Positions 9,457 to 20,916 of a DNA stretch of 64,000 nucleotides are shown in pieces (position 1 is the first letter of the stretch; every line of letters begins with the position of its first letter). The notes below the pieces were generated by a model. It made no database searches, was not told the origin of the DNA, and was given only the letters and a program-made list of their open reading frames with translations. Position numbers and translations under genes: made by a program. The DNA is from Formicarius rufipectus (taxonomy: Eukaryota > Chordata > Aves > Passeriformes > Formicariidae), in NCBI GenBank assembly GCA_013399695.1, contig VXAU01000684.1, forward strand, positions 82,565-146,564, given 5' to 3'.

Positions 9457-9575
9457 CTGGGTGTGAGGATCTCCTTGTACTGCAGCTTCTCCACACGGGT
9501 TGTTGCAGCCACAGACATCGGGATGACTATATTGTTGATATCGAAGGAGCTTTCGCCTCTCCTCCTCCTCGGCTG
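9457..9575 (-). CDS. KANSL1: KANSL1 exon 11 (KAT8/MOF-binding segment)
   Basis: This exon encodes 39 residues plus two bases, running from QPRRRRGESSFDINN through IPMSVAATTRVEKLQ to EILTP. It is nearly invariant against human. This is the N-terminal part of the PEHE region, known to contact the KAT8/MOF acetyltransferase domain; the basic RRRR block just before it also resembles a nuclear localisation signal. The acceptor is 'ttgcagcag', a NAGNAG. I chose the first AG, giving Gln at the start, because human has QQP at this place as I recall it; the second AG would simply drop that Gln. It is phase 0 to phase 2. Identification is secure. Confidence 0.98.
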
Positions 9576-11639
9576 CTGCAAGGAGAGCACAAGAACCACC
9601 TGAGGAAGGGCTGTAGGGTTTGTCACACTGTAAAGTCATAGATGGAAAAAGGACCAAATGGCCCTGTATGACCCATGGATACTTCAGAACCAAGAGCAAT
9701 CTGCATCACAATGGAGGTCACCTACTGCTTGCTGCAAATCCCCTTCCTACCCCAAAATCCTTGACTTAGAAGGTCCAAACAAGGGCTTTGGTCGCCGCAG
9801 GCGCTGAAACAAGGTGAGCCAGTGCTGCTGAGCTCCAGCCACCATCCTCTCACTGGCACCAACTGCTGCACAGCCCGGTGGGTCAGGACACTGATCTGGC
9901 TGATAAACTGATCCAGCCAGAGCAGAAGTGTCCCATGTAATCCCATTTCCTACTGCCAACATAAAGAAGGTGCGGAATCATGAGGACGGAGGGAACAGCC
10001 ACCCCTGTGTCCCTGCAGGGGCCTGGGCCCACTCCAGGTGACCCTGTGGCAGAGGAGAAGCAGAGCAGTCAGACAGGAGCTTATGTCCAGTCCTGACAGG
10101 ACCAGGAGCCCAACAGCTCCACCTGCATTGTGCTTTCAGCTGGAGCAGATGCTCCCAGACAGAAATAAGCTCCTCGTTGATCTGTTTAAACCTTGAATGT
10201 TGGGTGCTCTTCCACCATCTGTCTCCTCCAAAAACCTGTCGCTGGTGGTGCAGTGACACAAATCTTCATGGAGTCACCTGTGATTTACCACATCCTCTGA
10301 CTCCTCAGAGCCCTGTGGCTCTTACCCGAGGAACATGTGGGAACCCAAACACTGGGAAGCTGCCACAGCCAGATCCCGGGGCTGGTGGCGAAGCTGCATG
10401 AGCAGCAGTGGGTGGGCAACTACTGCCCTAGCACTAAGGAAATTCAATGTGCCCCTGCAAGGACTGGCCCACTGGTTGGGGAGCACATGCAAACCTGTGG
10501 CTGTCTGTGATGCCTGGACACAGGACCTCCAGCCCTGAGCCCAGAGGCTGGAGCCCAGGACCTGGAATCCTCCTGTGGCACCTGGCTGGGGAAGGCAAGT
10601 CTCTTCATCTTGCATTTCTGAAGGAGTTTGTAAAAGGCAGCAAGAGAACACCAAGGTGCTTTGCTGATGTCACAGATGTTCATGCAGCAACTGAATTCCA
10701 CAGTGAAGGAACTCAGGCAGGACCTGGAAGCCCATAGCAACAAGCTTGGAGCAGGGACAAAGGCACACAGGATTTAGCTGGAAGTGATGCCTCAGCTCCT
10801 CCAGGGACAGACATCCCTTACCCATCTTGGTTTCCCTGTCAGGGTTCAAGGAGTCCTGCTCTGTTGTCCCTGAGTCACAGCCAGCTTGGGCTGCAGCCCC
10901 AAACTACCAACTAGGGTGGCCAGACAGAAGCCAAATTCCTTACTGGCACACTTGTGGGACACAGCACAACTCAGTCCTTCAAACTTCTGCTGAGGAGGGT
11001 CAGGCTCCGGGAGGATGGTGGTGTGTGGTGGAGGAGCTCTGCTATCCATCTGTCCCAGAGCACGATGGGAGGGAGTTACAGTCCTGTTCACCCTCACAGC
11101 TGCACAAAGGTCCCAAATGCTGCAGTCCTTGAGCATTTCGGGAGGCTGAGTGTGCCTCAGAAGATGGTCTGAGTTAAGCAACTGCTGAAGCTTGTGTATA
11201 ACTGAAAGATCTAACCCAACAGCACTGTACCATGGACTTGAGACCCCAGCTCCATTTACAGCCCAGCAAAAGCTGTCCCAGGGCTGCTGTTCCAGCAGCT
11301 GCACTGCTGGTGCTCAGCTCTTCTCCTCCTAGCATCCCCACACAACTTCAGACACCATGCACATGGAGTGAAGCCAAGGCACTGCTGAGAACAGGAACAT
11401 TCCTCAGCAGCTCCTGAGCTGACAGTGATCCCGTAAGTGCAGCTCACTGGCTCTGCACGGCCAACACCCACCCAGGCACACCAGCAAAGCCACAGGGAAG
11501 AAGGTCAGCAGCCCCACCACCAGGTGCTGCACGGCAAGAGAAGCACAGAGCAGGGTCCAGCCTAAGAACTGCTCAGAAGCCGAGCCCCCACGACGGAGTC
11601 GGGCTCCAAAGCCCTTCCAGGAGGGCAGCAGATACTCAC
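9576..11639 (-). other. KANSL1: KANSL1 intron 10
   Basis: 2064 bases, donor gtgagt, acceptor ttgcag(cag). Scattered open frames on both strands have no recognisable products. No repeat family is identified. Confidence 0.85.
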
Positions 11640-11791
11640 GGTGGTGCTGGAGCTGCCCTGGGAGGCTGAGCTGGCAGGAGCTGAGCCCTCTGAGGAGGTG
11701 GACAGTTGCCGAGCTATGGGACTGTGAGGGGTGGGGGTCACAGCTGCTGACAAGTAGCTCGGGCCGCTGACATCGGTGTGATGCTTCAACA
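11640..11791 (-). CDS. KANSL1: KANSL1 exon 10
   Basis: A 152-base exon. Its first two bases complete a Val codon from exon 9, followed by 50 residues, LKHHTDVSGPSYLSAA to SQGSSSTT, ending in phase 0. The start (LKHHTD.S.PSYL) and PHSP..RQLSTSS match human; the Ser/Ala-rich end is variable and probably disordered. It links the central region to the KAT8-binding segment. Acceptor 'cctcgcgcag', donor gtgagt. The minus-strand open frame at 11404-12213 overlaps this exon in another frame and is not the product. Confidence 0.96.
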
Positions 11792-12105
11792 CTGCGCGAG
11801 GAGGGCGGGAGAAAACAAAGGACAGCATTAGCCAAAAAAACCCACAAAAACCCCACAAAAATACCCACCCTGGGGGGTGGTGGCAGCAGAGAGAAAAGGA
11901 CCATGTACACCAGAAATGGCCAGTGCTGAGGAGCTCTTGGCAGGAAAGAGAAGCACCTTCCAGGCTGGCAGGCCCTGGGGAGGAAGCAGTTAAGAGCACA
12001 CGAGGCGTCGCTGCGGTGGCGACCAAAGCAGTGCATGCCCCCAGAGGGGCCGGGTGTGCAGCAAAGCCCAAGCTCCCCCCGAGACACCTGCCCCTGGGGG
12101 CCTAC
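11792..12105 (-). other. KANSL1: KANSL1 intron 9
   Basis: A 314-base intron whose donor, gtaggc, is the weakest in the gene here. No other feature is seen. Confidence 0.85.
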
Positions 12106-12264
12106 CTTCACTCCTCTCAGATGAGCAGTCTCGCAACCTCTTTTTGTCATGGGCAGCAGGCTGGGCAGAGCGCTCTGGCGCTCTCTCGGCCTTGGCCACG
12201 GCCGAAAAATCATCTAAAGGCGGCCTGTGTGCCTTGTCTGCTTGGGTTTTTTGATGTGAGCGCT
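12106..12264 (-). CDS. KANSL1: KANSL1 exon 9
   Basis: A 159-base exon. Its first two bases complete Lys (a|ag), then 52 residues follow: RSHQKTQADKAHRPPLDD, a variable Ala/Glu/Pro middle, and KKRLRDCSSERSE. It ends with one base of a Val codon. Human keeps the flanks (HQT..D..HR..LDD and RLRD.SSERSE) but has a longer, Pro-rich centre as I recall, so this exon appears shorter and fast-evolving in its middle. No domain is known to me here. Acceptor 'cccctcctcag', donor gtaggc. Confidence 0.95.
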
Positions 12265-12584
12265 CTGAGGAGGGGAACAGAGAAAGAGCTATGAAATGCC
12301 TGTTTTCACCTCTCTTTCTGCTGGCACAGGAGGCTCGGGCAGAGTTTACCAACTCCATGAATCCAGACAGGTGGGGCTCCACACACTCCCAGGGTGCTGG
12401 AGAGGCACGCTCAGCACCAGATGAGCTGTGGCACTGCCCAACACTGAGGTCCCTACAAACCTGAGCTGCACCGCCTGCACACCTTCTGCCCTGGCCTACC
12501 TTGTCCCCAAGAGTGGAATTTCAAGGGCATCCTCCTCTCTCCACCCAGACTGTTGGTACCACACTGGGCAGAGACAACACTTAC
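12265..12584 (-). other. KANSL1: KANSL1 intron 8
   Basis: 320 bases with a strong donor, gtaagt. Nothing else is recognisable. Confidence 0.85.
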
Positions 12585-12767
12585 TGGCTGCAGTGAAGAA
12601 GGAGTTGACCAGCTTGTGGCGGTCCTTGCGAGCGGGGTCTGCCAGGCTGGTGGGCATTGGGGCTCTGTGCTTGAGCGACAGCTTTTTGGGAGGTTTAGTT
12701 TTCTCATAGGGTTTGTTCTGCCACTGAGATTTCAACATGCTCTGGAAGTGCAGGCTCGTCGGCACAT
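12585..12767 (-). CDS. KANSL1: KANSL1 exon 8
   Basis: A 183-base exon: two bases completing Asp, 60 residues, then one base. It reads VPTSLHFQSMLKSQWQNKP, a Lys/Pro-rich stretch KPPKKLSLKHRAPMP, and RKDRHKLVNSFFTAA. It is highly similar to human throughout. The basic stretch could act as a nuclear localisation signal (inference). Acceptor 'ccctctgcag', donor gtaagt. Phases match both neighbours. Confidence 0.97.
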
Positions 12768-14588
12768 CTGCAGAGGGACACAGGACACGGAATCCAGACT
12801 GATGGTGCAACAAAAGCTGTGGTTCCATCACCCTCTCCCAGATCCCCCACAGGAGAACAGCCCTCGGTGAACATACAGGCACTGGGACTGTAAGACCCGG
12901 GGTTGCCTCCAGGTTGCCTCCCTGTGTTCAGAAAAGATCTGCAACAGGACCCAACATTTCTATCTGTAGCTCTTGGAGAAAAGGACTTTTCTACAGGATT
13001 CACAGTCCAAGTACATCCTGGCAGGAGAAAGAAGCCTTTGTCAGAAAAACCATATGTCTTCACCCCTGAAGGTCTCTCATGTGCTGCTACCTCAGATCAT
13101 GACTTCCAAGAATCTGAGGCACATCAAATTTGGGCTGGAAGAGAGAAATTCAGCTTAAATAAAGCCAAGCCAAAAGCCAACCAGGTACTGCAGGATGCTA
13201 ATCTGCCTGATGTGGCACCTCAGTCATGGGAAGTTGTGTGAGTGAGCACAACTGAGAGGCTCCAAGAGCAGGACTAACTGCCCTGCCTGGGTCATGGAGC
13301 CACCTGAGTGTAAATTCACAGTAATTATCTGGGAAGCTGATGCATCTGGAGCCTGAATTTCTGTGGTTCCAGAGACCACAGTAATCCAGGGAACCTGTCC
13401 CTGTTTGATCCTGCCACCTCCAAGGAGCACATGTCGCTGTGACACCCGGCAGGCTCTACTCCTGCTCACATTCTTCAAGCCTTGCTTCTCCCACATCCCA
13501 CACTGCCATGCACTCTTGTCCTCAGATGAAAGGCAGAACACTGATAGAGTTGTTTGTGTATTTCTTGTGCAGGTAGGCTAAAGTAGGTAATAAAAACTGC
13601 TCCAGCGTCAGGAGTTTCACACATGAGCCTTCACACTTCAGATTTGATCCCCAAATACCACTGCCTAAGTCTCCTCTAAGACCCACCTCCCTCTTATATG
13701 CCCATGGTCCAAAATCCTAGTTGGGAAAAGCATTAAAACCTTTAAGGTTAACAAGAAAACTGAGATGTGAATTTATCTTCTCCAACTACATCCATATTAA
13801 ACACCAGGATTTGTGGTGTGACATGTTAGCCATCCGCTCTCTCTACCCAGCATGGACCAGAACACACAAACTCCATCTCAGAGGGCAAGTGGCAGAGACT
13901 CAAGCCCTGCTGGCTAATATCTGAATGCATCTCCAATAGTCCCCTCCCAATTTCAGGGCCTGGAAAGCCCCAGCAGACCCAGGCAGGCAAAGAGGATGAA
14001 GGGAGCTGGTAGAGATGGAGTTGGTGGGGGCTTCAACTTGACTCCCTGGAAAAAGCCAAGACAGCTGCATCCCAAGTACATGGAGGGTTTAACCCCATCC
14101 CTTTGCTAAAGAAGGGCTGGCACAGAGTGATGGCAGCTCTCAGGCCACCACTGCTGGCTGGTGGGGACATGTCCTAGCAAACAGAAAGGGGTCCAGGCCC
14201 CTCCCGTAGGCATGCTGCCAGCCACTGGAGTGGTCAGCTTCTGGGGAAATGGCCTCTGCTCTTTGCTTATCTTTTACTTTCTCCTAAAAATTCATATCCC
14301 ACACACAAGTGGAAGGAGGTGACAGGCTGGAGGGAGGGGGAAAAACACCAAGACAGAACGTTATTAGAAGGAAATGAGTTATTTGCTGGTTTGGCACGGC
14401 CCTGCTGGCAGCAGAGAGCGTGAACAAGTGACAGCATCACTCCTCCTGCTCCTCCTCAGGCAGCAGTGCAGGGCTCCCAGGGACCAGCAGATGGCAACCA
14501 CACTGAGCCCAGCGCTCACCCTCCCACCAAGGTTATTACATCATCTGAAAATTCCCAGCGAGAAATCAGATGAACCAGAAAGGGGAAA

Positions 14589-14664
14589 AAAAAAACAACA
14601 AAACCAACCAACCAACCAACCAACCAAAAAAAAACAACCAACAAAAACCCCCCAAACACCCAAA
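14589..14664. repeat. (CCAA)n and A/C-rich simple repeat
   Basis: Five or more perfect 'aacc' units (about 14601-14626) sit inside a longer A/C-only stretch with A runs. It is a microsatellite in KANSL1 intron 7. Confidence 0.9.
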
Positions 14665-15757
14665 AAATCAAAACCACCCTGAAAAGAAGGGGACAAAAGG
14701 GGCCAAAGTGCTGACGGAGCACAAATGCAGGGGTTAAAAGCCTCTCTGGCTGCGCTCTGCTTGCCAGGGGAATAAATGAATAAATGATCTTTTTCCTCCC
14801 GCAGCCTCCTGGCAATTTTGCCCTTGGCAAACTGCTCTGGAGATCCTGGCTCTGGCACCGGGGGAGCCCACAGAGAGGCTCAAAGTGAAAGTCAGCACAT
14901 GCTCACAGCTTCCAGCCAGGCTCTGCGTAAGAGCCTCCACCAGCGACCCTGGCTGAGCCTCTCAATGCCCAGCCAGCCCCTCTGCTGCCAAGGTGAGCCC
15001 CAAAATCAGCACGGAGGAGCCCCAGTTCCATCCTGGACTAGTGCTCACAGGAGGGAGACACCTTGCTGCCCACTAGCAGCATCAGGCACCTGAATTCCCC
15101 ACCTGAACATGTTACCTGGCTATTTTGGGGATACAAAGGCACCCCCATCCCAAAAATCTGCCCAGAGAACTGTGTGAAGCAGTAGTGAGTAACCAAAGTT
15201 AAAACTGCAGGGAAAATGGGTTTAATCTTCACAGCAATTAGTTTTAAACCCACAGTCTTTTAGCCATGTGAAACCAGAGCAGATCTTTAACCCTGTGAGC
15301 TGCAGGGGACCCTAAATGATGGGAAGAATATGGGATGAGATAATTTGCCTGCTGGCCATGTTGTGATAGCACCCAACAGGTTCTCTCACCACTTCCCAGA
15401 ATATCTGATTTAACACCATCGACAGAGGATCACAAGTGCTGTGAGATCAGGAAATAAATTCCTGCTTCCAAAGTTCATCAAGTTCCTTCAGCACTCCTGA
15501 TCAGAGCAGTGTCTTTGGGAGAGGAGGGATCTAGTTTTTTAAAATTGCATCAATTCACTATTTTAGTCTGGTTTAAATATAGTGCTAGTGAAAGATGCCA
15601 GATTTACTGCTCCCAGACACTCCCTGCACTTCTCAGTGTCACACAAAGTTTGTGAAAAGCTGTAATTTACACCCAAACTCACACATTAGCCCAGTGACTT
15701 AAGGCCTACCACCTGACATCCCCATGGGAAGCAGGGCCACAAACCTTCCCCCAGCGA

Positions 15758-15920
15758 TTAGAATCCCAGACTGGTTTGGGCTGGAAGGACCTTAAAGCCC
15801 ATCCAGTGCCACCCCTGCCACGGGCAGGGACACTTCCCACCAGCCCAGGCTGCTCCAAGCCCCATCCAGGGTGGCCTTGGACACTCCCAGGGATGGGGCA
15901 GCCACAGATGCTCTGGCAAA
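15758..15920 (-). mobile_element. CR1 retroposon fragment
   Basis: Inverted CR1 end with 'tggtttgggctggaaggac', 'ccacgggcagggacacttcc' and 'gggatggggcagccacag'. It lies in KANSL1 intron 7 in the gene's orientation. Confidence 0.9.
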
Positions 15921-16684
15921 GGTGTTTTAAACCTTAAGCAGTCACAGACTCCCACCAAGGAGAGGAACTATGATCCATGCACTGCCGAACTCTCCCAGTA
16001 AAAGTTCTTAGTTCCTGTCATTTGTGGTCCTGCATTTTGGGATCAGAGGGAAAAGACGACAGATGGACACCGATCTCACCTAAGCCAATAGTTTTTGGTC
16101 AATGGACAGACTTGTGTTTAATTTGGCAGCTTAAGAAGCAAAAGACTTGAAACTATTTTTCCCTTGGGAAAAGTCCCTACGCATGAAATCTGTGAATACT
16201 CCCAGTCATGGCTGGTTAAATATTCTTCTTAATGATGATTAACCCTGACGCTGTAACACAGAGAAACAAGTGCCTTAACAGGAACATCCCTTCTTGCTGT
16301 ACCCTCTGAACCATGGAAGACCATTTTACAATTCCTTACAAGGTCAAAAAAATTTCCTGTGACAAACCAATCCACAAATCGTTTCGTCTGGATGAATAAA
16401 CTCTGCAGAAGCAAGTATTTCACAAGTGGTTTAGAACACCAAGGCCTCAGCCTGAGAGCCACAGCCCAGGACAGACTCCCAGGCACTGTCTGGTTGCTCT
16501 GCCATGAGCAAGGCTCATGGTCATATTCCCAAAACATACGTTCAGACCAGATCAGATGCTCTAAGCCTAAAAATACCTGCAGATGAACAAGTTTGGTTGT
16601 ACTCAGGGGATCTGCACCTCCTCTGGAGCAGCTCCAAGCACCCCTTACAATCCACCTGGCTGGCTCGGGAGGAGCTGCACTTAC

Positions 16685-16850
16685 CATCTGGGAAGGACAG
16701 GACAGGATGGATGCAGGAGTCCAGCTGGGAGAGGCGCTCCAGCAGAGGGGCATCATACTGGATGTCCACAGTGGTGGAGCTGCGGGTGCCACACAGGGCA
16801 CACAGGGGGTTCACGTCACAGCTGCAACGCGCCAGGTGGTGCCGGGGGAC
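16685..16850 (-). CDS. KANSL1: KANSL1 exon 7
   Basis: This exon encodes 55 residues plus one base. It starts in phase 0 with VPRHHLARCSCDVNPLCALC and ends PLLERLSQLDSCIHPVLSFPD. A cysteine cluster C-x-C-x5-C-x2-C lies in residues 9-20 of the exon; human keeps CDVNPSCALCG, so three of the four Cys are shared and the pattern suggests a small metal site (inference). The second half is near-identical to human. Acceptor 'ccctttggcag', donor gtaagt. Confidence 0.96.
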
Positions 16851-19353
16851 CTGCCAAAGGGACACGGGACAGGGTCAGCACATCAGAGGTCAGTGTTATG
16901 GACTGTCTTCATATGCTCCTCTGGCAGCTCATGAGAAACATCCTGAAGGTTGCTGATTGGGTTTCTTTAGGAAAAAAAATAGTATTTTAAATATGTACAC
17001 AAAAAAATGGTATAAAAAGGTATTTATATACACACCTTCACCCCCCTTATTTTAATTAGCCTTATAAATATACACACACATTTTTTAAAATACCTCAGAG
17101 ATACATATATACACATACACCTTTTTTCATATACCATATATATATATACATGTGTGTGTGTTTGCGCATGCATATATATATGCACACCTTTTTTAATATA
17201 CCTTGTAAAAAACCTGTTAATTTAGAGTGGCCTCATGAGAGGATGATTTCACTTTGCATAAACACAACTGAAAACTACGAGTCACCAGCACAGACAGTTT
17301 TAACAGCTGCTAAATTTGACTAAAAGTGTTTAATTTTATCTAGGTTGAAACCTCATTTATAAAAACCATGAGGCAGTACAATTCAGTTGTCAGAGAGCAG
17401 GAAAGAAAAGCCTTTTTTAGTTCAGATGGGTCAGAGCCATCATTATATGCCAAGAGCTGGCATTTCAGGGACATCTACAGGGTGACGAAGGTGTTTTTCA
17501 ACCTTGCTCCTTAATCCAGGACAGACTCTCAATTCCCAGATTTACAGGCTTTATACAGATTTCATTTATATGAACCCACTGTAAGCAGACACACATGCAG
17601 AGACAGCAATCCATGACTCCACAGCAAAATGGGAGAATGGATCAAACTGCATCCTGAAGATCTGAGGCAGAATTATTCAAGCAATTTCCATTAATGACTT
17701 GAATGATAGAAGAGAACACCCATAACAAATAACACTGGACTGGGAGGGCAACAAACACCTTGAAGGCAAGAGTTGTAAACCCATTCGTGGCTATAAATCA
17801 AGAGAAATTATCTAAACCAAATCAAATGTAATTCATTGAGGGTAAATGCAGTAGGCAGACACTTTTGTGCCCAGTGAAGAGGAGGAAAAGGTAAGTGAAC
17901 AGTTACTCTGCCCAGGGGATGCGGTGGTTGTGATGGATCCCAAAATGAGCATGAATCAGCACTGCTGAGAATTAATTAAAAAAACAAAAACCAATAAAAA
18001 GTAACCTCAGGAGGCTCTTACAACCAGGATGGCTGTGCAGGCAGTGAGGTAATCCTGCCACTGCCACCAACACAGCCTACACACTCAACCTTTAAACCTC
18101 TTTTCTTTCCTACAGAACATCTCCCAACTTTAAAATTTCAAGTTATGGATGATCTCTGTTGAAACTTTGGTCTCTTTTGGTTGTTATTTCTGGTTGCACC
18201 AATCCACAACTACTTTTTACTGGAGAGTGGTCAACTGGACATGGTGGTTCTGGAGAACAACTTAGCTATGACTCAGCTTTCTCTGGAATAACCAGTGGAG
18301 TCCACAAAAATCCCCTGCTATCTGGCACTTCTTCCATCCTTGGAACTGCTCTTCTGAACCATCTTTGATTACCCAAAGTATTTAGTGACTACAACAAAGA
18401 CCTAACACCAGAATTAACAGCCAAACACTGAGGGCTCAATTCAGCATCATCCACGGAACAGTTCATGAACTTCCAAATCACTGAAGATCTTGCCAATAAC
18501 CACTGCAGAGCTCACCCAGAAATCCCCCAGTTAAAACTGCGAGTGAGTGATCAGTTAGAGTTGACTCAGCTGAGCAAGAATCTATTTTGCTCAGAGAAAT
18601 GTTGCTTTTTGAGCTTCTCTTTAAAACATTCAGAGCGAAAACCTCCGAACCCTTGTGGGAAAAGTTTGACTTGAAACACTTTGACTCTGACTCAAAGGAA
18701 AGTGGATTTTCCCCATCTATGGTTCTGCATGCACAAAGAAAGGTCCTTATTTCTTCCACTTCTATTTTCCCTCTAACTGACAGTTTATGGTGTTCCTAAG
18801 AGGAATTAAAAAGAACAAAGAGCAGCCCTTTCTTAAACAGGCAATAAACTGTATTTCCATTGAAGGAATTCTGCATAAGGGAGAGGAATGTAAAATAAAC
18901 TTTGAAAAATCCAGGTAACAAAACCAGGAACAGTCAGGGCATTCCATGGCTTCCAAACTTAAGCACTGGCTGCCAACACAGCCACCTAAGCAGGACATCC
19001 CATGTAGTGCTGAGAAGCTAACTCTGTATTTTTCTGGAGCAGTAGCAGGGAGTTCCTGGAGCTCTCTTAATTCCTGTGTCAGAGTTAAGATTTCCTGATA
19101 CTGGTTCAGCCACACTGAGCTAACTTGGCCTTGATTTCACCTCTGGCTGGCTGGTTGTAGAACAGAAAACTCAGAGTTCAGCATCTTTGCTCCCCAGAGT
19201 CAGCTAAGAAAAACCTTCCAACAAATCAAGCTCCTCCCTCATTTCTCCTTTATTTCTCCAACAGACTTCCAAGCCCCACAGCCCTGCTCTTCTTCCCTGT
19301 TATGTTTCCCCCCTCTTTACAACAAAAAGAGTATGAAGAAAGTCCAAACTCAC
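16851..19353 (-). other. KANSL1: KANSL1 intron 6
   Basis: 2.5 kb, AT-rich. It is dominated near its upper-numbered exon 7 side by the AT/TG tandem-repeat block at 17020-17205. No other element is recognised. Confidence 0.85.
17020..17205. repeat. Decayed AT/CA tandem repeat with (TA)n and (TG)n
   Basis: At least three degenerate copies of a unit like 'tatacacacaccttttttaa' followed by 'atacc' are visible near 17066-17094, 17105-17135 and 17172-17202, with a weaker one near 17026. Between the last two lie (TA)6, (TG)5 and the self-complementary 'gcatatatatatgc'. The block can form alternative DNA structures. Confidence 0.8.
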
Positions 19354-19549
19354 CTTTTTGGAGAGGGGCATGACAGTGCTGGGTCGGACCAGCCGTCGCT
19401 TCTTGCAGCTGAGGACGGGGCGGGTGCGAGCGGCCACGCACGTCCCGTCCGAGGGGGCCGGGACCAGGTTCAGCCGTTGCCTTTTCTGCAGGAGCTCCTC
19501 AGCTTCCTGGCCATCTCCCTGAGCGTGTTCTGCCAGGCCAGGCTGCAGA
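19354..19549 (-). CDS. KANSL1: KANSL1 exon 6 (WDR5-binding WIN motif)
   Basis: A 196-base exon. Its first base completes Thr, then 65 residues follow, LQPGLAEHAQGDGQEAEELL through QKRQRLNL to VMPLSKK. Residues 34-47 contain SDGTCVAARTRPVL, the arginine-centred WIN motif by which KANSL1 inserts an Arg into the central cavity of WDR5, tying WDR5 and KANSL2 into the NSL complex; the motif is identical to human as I recall it. A basic SCKKRRLVRP follows and may be a nuclear localisation signal. The acceptor 'gggacag' was chosen over a nearby 'ctgcag' because only it restores frame with exon 5 (ac|t). Donor gtgagt. Confidence 0.97.
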
Positions 19550-20800
19550 CTGTCCCAGAGGAAAGGACAACAGACTCCAGTCACTCGCTCGGCCGCTGCA
19601 CGTTCCCCAGGGCTGCCGGGCAGGTCCGCGGCTCAGCCCGGAGCCAACGCCCCAAGCAGAGTTTAAAGCTTTGCAGTTCACGGGGCAACAGTTTTTATTA
19701 AACCAACTCTCATTTTTTGGCTTTGACTTTGGTCACCTGCCACTGTCCCACCACCAAATCTTTGACAAAATGGCTTTGGAAGCTCTGAACAAAAACCATT
19801 ATTTAAAGCCAGTCACAGAGCAAAAGCCACTGAAGAGCCTGAATCTTAGAATCCAGTTTCCTCCAGAATTACACTTCAGAGAATCTTAAGACAGCAAGTT
19901 TTCATGAGTGTAAATGGCAGAGAACATTTTACAGAAAAAAAAGCATTTAACCCTGATGGAAAGCTGATTCTGATGAGTGTTTGAGATCTTTACCTGTAAC
20001 ATCTCTCAGCAGAAAGTGCCACGTTAACATTAACCTCTTTTCTCACACAAAGGACACAGCAGCCCTGGCATCAATACCCCATCTGGCCCCGGCCATGTCC
20101 CAACACAGCAGAGCCTCATCTATGGAACCTTTTCATGATTATTCTGCAAGTGTTTCATTTCTAAAAATGCAAAACATGAAAGCCCTACAGTCAGAGGATG
20201 AGTAGTTCAAAGGCTACAGGGACACAAAGGGCTCTGTGACAGCCTGCAGTGTTCCAGCTGCAGCCAAGGGTTCCTTGATCCATGATTCCTACGCTTCCTC
20301 ACACTCCACTGGTGCAGCATCCATCCCTCTCTCCTTCCCTTTTCCCCACTTCAAGACCTTCTCAACAAAAACAGCCTGGAGGAATGAAGAATTCAGAAAG
20401 ACTTACTCCCCAAATCAGTGGGATTTGTGAACCTCAGTAACTCCAGAAAAGTGGGTCAGTGGTTACAAGTGGGGCACTAGTCCCTTTGACTCACACAATT
20501 TGCAAGTGCACTAAAAACACTGGAGGAACCAGGTTTTGCCTATGCTCAGTGTAGGGCTGCCTGCAGGGCCTGCTCATGTAAACACAGCTCAGTTTAATTC
20601 CATTTTCAGCAAAACAATGCAGCAGAAAACCTCAAGCAGGCCATCTCCTCCAAAATGTTTCCAGGCACGATCTACCACCATACTGTTTGAAAAAAAGAGA
20701 CCATTTGTACCATCATCAAGCCAGTTACAGGCTGCTTTCCAATGGGATGCTGTCAACATCATAAAAATCACACTCTTCCCATAATATCCCAGTAGCTTAC
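19550..20800 (-). other. KANSL1: KANSL1 intron 5
   Basis: 1251 bases with donor gtaagc. I see nothing else in it. Confidence 0.85.
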
Positions 20801-20916
20801 GTGTTAATAACTCCATTGACAGGTCTTGGTGCTCCACAGGGCTTGGTGGGATGGGATTCAGGAGTATTTGCAGCAGGAATACCCAAGTTTTCTAATGGCT
20901 GGGATCCAGAAACGCT
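20801..20916 (-). CDS. KANSL1: KANSL1 exon 5
   Basis: A 116-base exon with no long open frame of its own, found from similarity. It reads SVSGSQPLENLG, a variable centre, and CGAPRPVNGVIN, plus two bases of Thr. Human has ESVSQPLENHG ... CGALRPVNGVINT, so the ends are conserved and the middle is not. The acceptor 'tttcttag' directly precedes the Ser codon, giving L|SVS; human has Ile-Glu at this junction as I recall, so two residues seem absent or the human acceptor differs. It is phase 0 to phase 2. Donor gtaagc. Confidence 0.92.

Larger units (their letters stand above)
12768..16684 (-). other. KANSL1: KANSL1 intron 7
   Basis: 3.9 kb. It contains a CAAC/AAAC simple repeat near 14589-14664 and a CR1 fragment at 15758-15920. 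The rest is unique sequence without coding character. Confidence 0.85.

Noticed and set aside
11404..12213. 269-codon minus-strand frame
   Set aside because: It runs through exons 9-10 and their intron in a frame different from the KANSL1 frame that joins all neighbours.
14762..14786. Poly(A) signals in 'aataaatgaataaatgatc'
   Set aside because: They are on the plus strand inside an intron of a minus-strand gene, with no transcript body or A tract; chance AT-rich hexamers.
19543..19549. 'ctgcag' as the exon 6 acceptor
   Set aside because: Using it would leave exon 5 (phase 2) out of frame; the upstream 'gggacag' restores Thr-Leu-Gln-Pro as in human.
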